10,079 nt of DNA from Caulobacter sp. (GTDB lineage: Bacteria; Pseudomonadota; Alphaproteobacteria; Caulobacterales; Caulobacteraceae), in NCBI GenBank assembly GCA_028291125.1, contig JAQGIN010000340.1, forward strand, positions 1-10,079, in the 5' to 3' direction. Positions within the stretch are counted from its first letter, which is position 1, and the number at the start of each line of letters is the position of its first letter. Positions 5,659 through 10,079 of this stretch are shown one piece after another. A program made the position numbers and the translations under genes. A model generated the notes under the pieces. It worked only from the letters and a program-made list of their open reading frames with translations. It was not told where the DNA came from and made no database searches.

Positions 5659-6092
5659 GTCGGGCGCTCCGACAGCACCCGGAAGCTGGCGTGGGCCCGG
5701 GCGATCAGATCGCCGTCGGCAGTCACCGAGGCCTCGGCGAAGCACAGGGTCTTGCCGGGGCGGACGAAGTCGGTGTCGAACACCAGCCACTGGCCCTGGC
5801 GGGCCAGGCCCAGATAGTCGAGGCTCAGCGACACCGTGACCAGGCCGCCGGCGGCGGCCACCACCCGGTCGCGGGCCAGGCGCACGCCGCAGGACAGGCC
5901 CATGGCGTTGTCGGCCAGGGCGGCGATCAGGCCGCCGTGCAGCAGGCCGCGCGAATTGGTGTGAGCCTCGCGCACCTCCAGGCCCAGCAGCAGCCGGTCG
6001 TCGCGCCGCGCGGCGTACAGCGGCTCCCACGGCACGGTCAGCGGGCTGGTCCGCTCGTGCGGGGCGAAGTCGTCGGGCGGCGTGAAGCTCAT
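5634..6092 (-). CDS. PaaI-family hotdog thioesterase between exonuclease and ligase
   Basis: A 152-residue single-hotdog protein with the classical PaaI motif NSRGLLHGGLIAALADNAMG: H52-G53-G54 and D61-N62, the positions expected for the nucleophile-activating Asp. Later strands LVTVSLSLDYLGLARQG and LVFDTDFVRPGKTLCFAEASV support the fold. The ATG at 6092 is preceded by GGAGGGA with about 6 nt spacing, a strong site; an upstream GTG (6113) lacks one. Its last 25 bp overlap the exonuclease end, tail to tail, and its start faces the ligase gene with 65 bp between. It therefore sits antiparallel inside a pair that is usually co-directional and contiguous. Substrate is unknown; a possible fatty-acid-type operator lies upstream. 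Confidence 0.92.
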   Translation of the reverse strand: MSFTPPDDFAPHERTSPLTVPWEPLYAARRDDRLLLGLEVREAHTNSRGLLHGGLIAALADNAMGLSCGVRLARDRVVAAAGGLVTVSLSLDYLGLARQGQWLVFDTDFVRPGKTLCFAEASVTADGDLIARAHASFRVLSERPTHSPSSSS

Positions 6093-6118
6093 GGCGGTCC
6101 CTCCGCGGCTCACCGCAC

Positions 6119-6136
6119 TTTAAACGGTTGTTTGAA
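6119..6136. promoter_or_regulatory. Near-palindrome with AAAC-N4-GTTT core, possible operator
   Basis: TTTAAACGGTTGTTTGAA is symmetric at 12 of 18 positions, around AAAC-GGTT-GTTT. It is the AT-richest part of the 65-bp divergent spacer between the thioesterase and the ligase. The AAAC-N4-GTTT core resembles sites of TetR-family fatty-acid regulators such as PsrA of Pseudomonas, which would fit the adjacent acyl-CoA thioesterase. The link to a particular regulator is speculative. Confidence 0.4.
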
Positions 6137-6157
6137 TTCTGGCGAGGCCTGCCTCTG

Positions 6158-7762
6158 ATGCGCGCCTTCGCCCACCTGCTCGATCGGCTGTCTCTGACCA
6201 GCTCGCGCAACGCCAAGCTGACCCTGATCCGCGACTTTCTGGCGACCACGCCCGATCCCGACCGCGGCTGGGCCCTGGCCGCCCTGACCGGTGAGCTGTC
6301 GTTCTCGGCCGCCAAGCCGGCCTTCATCCGCAAGGCGGTGGAGGCGCGGATGGACCCGCAGCTGTTCGCCTGGTCCTACGACTATGTCGGCGACCTGGCC
6401 GAGACCGTGGCCCTGGTCTGGCCAGCCAAGCCGGGGGCTAATCGCGAGCCGGAGCTGTCGGAGGTGGTCGACGCCCTGCGCGGCGCCTCCCGCGCCGAGG
6501 TCCAGCGGCTGATCGAGACCTGGCTGGACGCGCTGGGCGCCGACGGCCGCTGGGCGCTACTGAAACTGATGACCGGCGGCCTGCGGGTGGGGGTGTCGTC
6601 GCGCCTGGCCAAGCAGGCCTGCGCCGATTTCGGCCAGGTGGCGGTCGGCGAGATCGAAGAGATCTGGCACGCCCTGGAGCCGCCCTATGGCGACCTGTTC
6701 GCCTGGCTGGAGGGCCGCTCGGAGCGGCCGTCGCCCGACGCCCCGGGACGTTTCCGGCCGGTGATGCTGGCTCAGGCGATCGACGAGGCGGTCGATTTCG
6801 CCAAGCTCGACCCGGCCGACTACGCCGCCGAATGGAAGTGGGACGGCATCCGCGTTCAGGCGGTCAGCGAACGCGGCGAGCGGCGGCTCTACACCCGCAC
6901 CGGCGACGACATCTCGGCCGCCTTTCCCGACGTGGTCGCCGCCCTCGGCTTCGACGGGGCGCTGGACGGCGAGCTGCTGGTGATGCGCGACGGCCAGGTC
7001 GCGCCGTTCGGCGACCTGCAGCAGCGGCTGAACCGCAAGACCATCGACGCCAAACTGATGGTCGCCTATCCGGCCGCCATCCGCGCCTATGACATCCTGC
7101 TCGACGGCGAGGCCGACCTGCGGGCCCTGCCGTTCGCCGAGCGGCGAAAGCGTCTGGAGGCCTTCGTCGCCGCCGCCGCCAGTCCGCGGCTCGACCTGTC
7201 GCCCGTGCAGCCGTTCGAAACCTGGGACGAGCTCGCCGCCCTGCGGGCCGCGCCGCCGGACGGCGATCCCCGGATCGCCGAGGGGCTGATGCTGAAGCGC
7301 TGGGACAGCGTCTACGAGCCGGGCCGCCCCAAGGGACCGTGGTTCAAGTGGAAGCGCGACCCGCACCTGATCGACGCGGTGCTGATGTACGCCCAGCGCG
7401 GCCACGGCAAGCGCAGCAGCTTCTATTCCGACTACACCTTCGGCGTCTGGCGCGAGGACGAGGCCGGCGACCGGTCGCTGACCCCGGTCGGCAAGGCCTA
7501 TTTCGGCTTCACCGACGAGGAGTTGAAGCTGATCGACAAGTTCGTCCGCGACCACACGGTCGAGCGGTTCGGGCCGGTGCGCTCGGTGCAGGCCGACCTC
7601 GAGTTCGGCCTGGTGTTCGAGGTGGCGTTCGAGGGCCTGCAGCGCTCGACCCGGCACAAGTCCGGGGTGGCCATGCGCTTCCCGCGCATCCACCGCATCC
7701 GCTGGGACAAGCCGTCGCGCGAGGCCGACGAACTGGCGACGCTGGAGCGGATGCTGGACTAG
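6158..7762 (+). CDS. ATP-dependent DNA ligase (bacterial repair type)
   Basis: Seals nicks in duplex DNA through a lysyl-AMP intermediate; this class is a repair ligase distinct from NAD-dependent LigA. The 534 residues match the family length. An N-terminal DNA-binding domain opens MRAFAHLLDRLSLTSSRNAKL and includes RGWALAALTGELSF. The nucleotidyltransferase domain has motif I EWKWDG with adenylated Lys K227, motif III DGELLV (E272), motif IV EGLMLKR (E375) and motif V WFKWKRDP (K397, K399). The OB domain follows (VLMYAQRGHGKRSSFYSDYTFGVW), ending at HKSGVAMRFPRIHRIRWDK. ATG 6158 gives the family start; TTG 6128 would add ten residues across the operator-like site. It functionally pairs with the exonuclease at 4642-5658. 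No Lhr-Core helicase or phosphoesterase gene follows within the window. Confidence 0.95.
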   Translation: MRAFAHLLDRLSLTSSRNAKLTLIRDFLATTPDPDRGWALAALTGELSFSAAKPAFIRKAVEARMDPQLFAWSYDYVGDLAETVALVWPAKPGANREPELSEVVDALRGASRAEVQRLIETWLDALGADGRWALLKLMTGGLRVGVSSRLAKQACADFGQVAVGEIEEIWHALEPPYGDLFAWLEGRSERPSPDAPGRFRPVMLAQAIDEAVDFAKLDPADYAAEWKWDGIRVQAVSERGERRLYTRTGDDISAAFPDVVAALGFDGALDGELLVMRDGQVAPFGDLQQRLNRKTIDAKLMVAYPAAIRAYDILLDGEADLRALPFAERRKRLEAFVAAAASPRLDLSPVQPFETWDELAALRAAPPDGDPRIAEGLMLKRWDSVYEPGRPKGPWFKWKRDPHLIDAVLMYAQRGHGKRSSFYSDYTFGVWREDEAGDRSLTPVGKAYFGFTDEELKLIDKFVRDHTVERFGPVRSVQADLEFGLVFEVAFEGLQRSTRHKSGVAMRFPRIHRIRWDKPSREADELATLERMLD

Positions 7763-7797
7763 GCGGCGATCCGCATCCTCCGACCATTCTCTTTGCT

Positions 7798-7891
7798 CAT
7801 CATCCCCGCGAAAGCGGGGACCCAGGCTTTTTCTGAAACCCGCTGTGCTCGACGATAAAACACCTGGGTCCCCGCCTTCGCGGGGATGATG
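7798..7891. repeat. REP-like double palindrome after the ligase gene
   Basis: Arms 7798-7826 and 7863-7891 are 29 bp each, reverse complements with a single mismatch, around a 36-nt loop. Each arm contains a small hairpin: CCCCGC-GAAA-GCGGGG (7804-7819) and CCCCGC-CTTC-GCGGGG on the right. Read on the - strand, the arms encode HHPREGGDPG and GPRFRGDD, a signature seen in spurious frames of many proteobacterial genomes. It lies between convergent genes (ligase stop at 7762, exporter stop at 7921) and could serve as a bidirectional transcription barrier. Confidence 0.9.
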
Positions 7892-7920
7892 GCTGTATTG
7901 AGAAGTGGGTGGGTTTCGCC

Positions 7921-9177
7921 CTAGTGGACCGCGACCGAGGCCGCCGCTGGATGCCCCGTGTGGAACAGCCTGCCCTTCTCGGTGATCAGCACGGCGATCA
8001 GGCCGGCGATCCCGAAGCCGGCGAAGCCCAGGGTCAGGGGCACGACGGTGCCGTCGAAGCTCTGGCCGATGGCGAAGCCGAACAGCGCCCCGCCGATGGT
8101 GGTGATGAAGCCCTGCACCGAGGCGGCGGTGCCGGCCAGGTGGCCCAGCGGCTCCATGGCGATCGAGCCGAAATTGGGCATGGTCAGGCCAAAGCAGAAC
8201 ATCATCCCGGCCTGCAGCAGGCTGAAGGTGGCCAGGGTCTCGCGCCCGGTGAAGGCGATGGCGGCGTGGACGCTGGCGAAGGCGATATAACCCAGCAGGG
8301 CGGCGTGGGAGACGCGGCGCATGCCCAGCCTGTCGACGATGTAGGAATTGATCAGCGACGACACGGCGATGCCGCCGGCGATGCCGGCGAAGATCAGGGT
8401 GAAGTACTTGCCCGCCCCCAGCACGTCGACGAACACCTGCTGGGCCGAGTTGAGGAAGCCGAACAGCCCGCCCAGCACCAGGGTCGAGGCCAGGGTGTAG
8501 CCCACGGCGATGCGGTTGGTCAGGGCCTCCTTGAAGGCGGCCAGCACCGGGCCGGGGGTCAGCGGCGTGCGGTCCTCCGGATGCAGGGTCTCGGGCAGCT
8601 TGATCGCCGTCCAGACGATGACCATCAGGCCGAAGATCGCCAGCACCCCGAACACCCAGTGCCAGGGCAGGACCAGCATGATCGCCTGGCCCACCGACGG
8701 GGCGATGATCGGCACGGCCAGGAAGACGATGAACGACAGCGACATCACCCGCGCCATCTGCCGGCCCGAATAGCAGTCGCGGACGATCGACACCGCCAGC
8801 ACCCGGGTGGCCGCCGCGCCGACCCCGGTCAGGGCGCGGGCGATCAGCAGCATCTCGAACGAGGTCGAAAAGGCGCAGGCGGCGGCGAACAGCACATAGA
8901 GGCTCAGCCCCACCAGCAGCACCGGCTTGCGGCCGAAGCGGTCGGCCAGCGAGCCGTAGACCAGCTGCGCCGCGCCGAAGCCGAGCAGGTAGGCGGTGAT
9001 GATCCACTGCTGCTTGTTGGCGGTGGTGACGTTCAGCGCGTGGGCGATCTGTGGCAGGGCCGGCAGCATCGAGTCGATGGCAAGGGCGTTGGTGGCCATC
9101 ATCGCGGCGATCAGGGCCACGAACTGCTTGAAGCCCATGCCGGGGTGCGGCGTCGGCGCGATGGAAACGGTCGACAT
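7921..9177 (-). CDS. MFS drug-resistance transporter, Bcr/CflA type
   Basis: Inner-membrane proton-driven exporter of the major facilitator superfamily, 418 residues with about 12 hydrophobic segments. Motif A, GSLADRFGRKP, is at 75-85 in the loop after helix 2. RALTGVGAAATRVLAVSIVRDCY (from R114) is the helix 4 region typical of Bcr/CflA proteins, and PIIAPSVGQ (156-164) matches their helix 5 motif. The early acidic residue in NALAIDSMLPALPQIA (30-45) is also typical of this group. The ATG at 9177 has GAGG just upstream, and a plausible promoter lies at 9227-9255. The substrate (for example bicyclomycin, chloramphenicol or sulfonamides in relatives) cannot be assigned. It is unrelated in function to the neighbours on either side. 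Confidence 0.92.
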   Translation of the reverse strand: MSTVSIAPTPHPGMGFKQFVALIAAMMATNALAIDSMLPALPQIAHALNVTTANKQQWIITAYLLGFGAAQLVYGSLADRFGRKPVLLVGLSLYVLFAAACAFSTSFEMLLIARALTGVGAAATRVLAVSIVRDCYSGRQMARVMSLSFIVFLAVPIIAPSVGQAIMLVLPWHWVFGVLAIFGLMVIVWTAIKLPETLHPEDRTPLTPGPVLAAFKEALTNRIAVGYTLASTLVLGGLFGFLNSAQQVFVDVLGAGKYFTLIFAGIAGGIAVSSLINSYIVDRLGMRRVSHAALLGYIAFASVHAAIAFTGRETLATFSLLQAGMMFCFGLTMPNFGSIAMEPLGHLAGTAASVQGFITTIGGALFGFAIGQSFDGTVVPLTLGFAGFGIAGLIAVLITEKGRLFHTGHPAAASVAVH

Positions 9178-9226
9178 AAAACCTCACTGGCGTCGAACAC
9201 GCCGGCGGGGCGCAGGTGACGGCCGG

Positions 9227-9255
9227 CCTATAGGCCATGGCCGCCGCCTCGCCAA
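9227..9255 (-). promoter_or_regulatory. Putative sigma-70-type promoter for the MFS gene
   Basis: On the - strand TTGGCG (9250-9255) and TATAGG (9227-9232) are separated by exactly 17 bp. Transcription would start near 9220, giving a leader of about 43 nt before the ATG at 9177. The -10 lies inside a perfect palindrome, GGCCTATAGGCC (9225-9236), which could also bind a repressor. Called by eye. Confidence 0.45.
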
Positions 9256-9279
9256 CGCTTGACCCAGGGTCGGCGGCGG
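9241..9279 (-). terminator. Hairpin after the aminotransferase gene
   Basis: CCGCCGCC (9241-9248) and GGCGGCGG (9272-9279) are perfect complements around a 23-nt loop, which itself contains GACCCAGGGTC (9261-9271). It begins 3 nt past the aminotransferase stop. There is no U-run on the - strand, where a TTTT appears only in the + orientation, so efficiency is doubtful. It overlaps the -35 of the exporter promoter. Confidence 0.4.
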
Positions 9280-9281
9280 TT

Positions 9282-10079
9282 TTAGCCGTTGAAGCCCTTG
9301 ATCGCGGCGATCACTCGATCCTGGTCGGCCGGCGCCAGATAGGGGTGCATCGGCAGGGCGATGACCTTGGCCGCCGCCGCTTCCGACACCGGCAGGCCGC
9401 CGGGCTGCGGGAAGTGGGCGTAGGGCGTCTGCTGGTGCATCGGCACCGGGTAATAGACCGCGGTCGGCACGCCCTGGGTCTTCAGATGGGCGGCCAGGCC
9501 GTCGCGGTCGGCGTGCTCGATGACGTATTGGGCCCAGACCGAGACGCCGCCGGCGATCACCGTCGGCGCGCGCGCCACCGCGCCGGCCAGGCCGGCGGCG
9601 TAGCGGTCGGCCACGGCCTGGCGCAGGTCGATCTCCTCGGCGAAGATCGCCAGCTTCTCGATCAGGATCGCCGCCTGGATCGTATCCAGCCGCGAATTCA
9701 TGCCGATCCGCATGTTCAGATATTTCGGGTCGTGGTCGAAGGTCTTGCCGGCGGTGTCGGCGCCCACGGCCTTGCCGTGCACGCGGTAGCTGTCCATCAC
9801 GTCCCACAGCAGCGGGTCATTGGTCAAAACCGCGCCGCCGTCGCCATAGCAACCCAGCGGCTTGGCCGGGAAGAAGCTGGTGGTGGCGACATCGGCCCAG
9901 TTCAGCGGATGGACGCCGTTCAGGGTGCAGCCGAAGCCCTGGGCGCTGTCGGCGATCAGCTTCAACCCCTCGCGGTCGCAGATCGCCTTCAGGGCCGGAT
10001 AGTCGGCCGGCTGGCCGAACAGGTCGACGGCGATCACCACCTTGGGGGTCAGCTGGCCCTGCGCCTTGATGGCGGCGAT
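9282..10079 (-). CDS. DegT/DnrJ/EryC1 sugar aminotransferase (C-terminal part)
   Basis: PLP-dependent aminotransferase acting on nucleotide-linked keto sugars in polysaccharide or glycan synthesis. The frame stays open to the window edge, so roughly the first third is missing; 265 residues are seen. Fragment D44 in IADSAQGFG (PLP pyridine contact) and K73 in TTSFFPAKPLGCYGDGGAV (Schiff-base lysine) are 29 residues apart, the same spacing as I recall for WbpE. NSRLDTIQAAIL, SVWAQYVIEHADRDGLAAHLK and PTAVYYPVPMHQQ complete the family pattern. FFPAKPLGCYGDGGA is especially typical of WbpE/WlbC-like UDP-3-keto-glucuronate aminotransferases, but the exact substrate is not settled. It probably belongs to a glycan locus beyond the right edge. 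Confidence 0.92.
   Translation of the reverse strand: MAAIKAQGQLTPKVVIAVDLFGQPADYPALKAICDREGLKLIADSAQGFGCTLNGVHPLNWADVATTSFFPAKPLGCYGDGGAVLTNDPLLWDVMDSYRVHGKAVGADTAGKTFDHDPKYLNMRIGMNSRLDTIQAAILIEKLAIFAEEIDLRQAVADRYAAGLAGAVARAPTVIAGGVSVWAQYVIEHADRDGLAAHLKTQGVPTAVYYPVPMHQQTPYAHFPQPGGLPVSEAAAAKVIALPMHPYLAPADQDRVIAAIKGFNG

Noticed and set aside
4585..6333. 582-codon - strand frame opposite the exonuclease
   Set aside because: It is antisense to the exonuclease with its HGHADH metal motif, and a separate frame carries the real PaaI-like gene in the same stretch.
7909..9219. 436-codon + strand open frame opposite the exporter
   Set aside because: Its composition (Gly, Gln, His, Asp, Arg) is typical of antisense translation in high-GC DNA, and the - strand MFS protein is clear.
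6557..9238. 893-codon - strand open frame spanning the ligase, the repeat and the exporter
   Set aside because: It runs antisense to the ligase and out of frame with the exporter. It is stop-free only because of high GC; in the middle it merely reads through the REP-like palindrome.

Overview
The window is about 10 kb of very GC-rich bacterial chromosome. Protein style points to Alphaproteobacteria, most likely Caulobacterales (Caulobacter or Phenylobacterium type). Supporting signs are an Ffh with TRVDGDGRGGAAL instead of TKLDGDARGGAAL, an S16 with a long Ala/Glu tail, and dispersed palindromes whose arms read as HPREGGDPG / GPRFRGDD. This placement is inference from sequence character; no database was searched.

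Left part (1-2256): the end of ffh (SRP GTPase, cut by the window edge), rpsP (ribosomal protein bS16) and rimM (30S maturation factor) run on the + strand. They form the start of the familiar ffh-rpsP-rimM-trmD-rplS block, but trmD and rplS are absent here. The rpsP-rimM gap holds a strong GC hairpin and a REP-like palindrome. rimM is followed at once by a perfect 19-bp inverted repeat.

Middle part (2288-6092): four hotdog-fold acyl-CoA thioesterase genes lie on the - strand (tesB plus three PaaI-like genes, two of them coupled by an ATGA overlap). Between tesB and the PaaI pair sit a 32-codon hydrophobic mini-gene and, upstream of it, a 44% GC stretch packed with palindromes that looks like an operator region.

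Repair genes (4642-7762): a beta-CASP metallo-beta-lactamase exonuclease of the DNA-ligase-associated family and an ATP-dependent DNA ligase are on the + strand. They are normally adjacent in a repair operon, but here a convergent thioesterase gene separates them. The Lhr-Core helicase and phosphoesterase that often complete the cluster are not present.

Right part (7763-10079): a large REP-like double hairpin, then a Bcr/CflA-type MFS exporter and the C-terminal two thirds of a DegT/DnrJ/EryC1 sugar aminotransferase (WbpE-like active site), both on the - strand. The aminotransferase probably belongs to a surface-polysaccharide locus outside the window.

Most of the window is ordinary. The least explained items are the palindrome-dense region at 3556-3652 with its 32-aa mini-gene, the thioesterase cluster interleaved with the repair pair, and the three repeat structures. 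I see no strong evidence for an entirely new multi-gene system.
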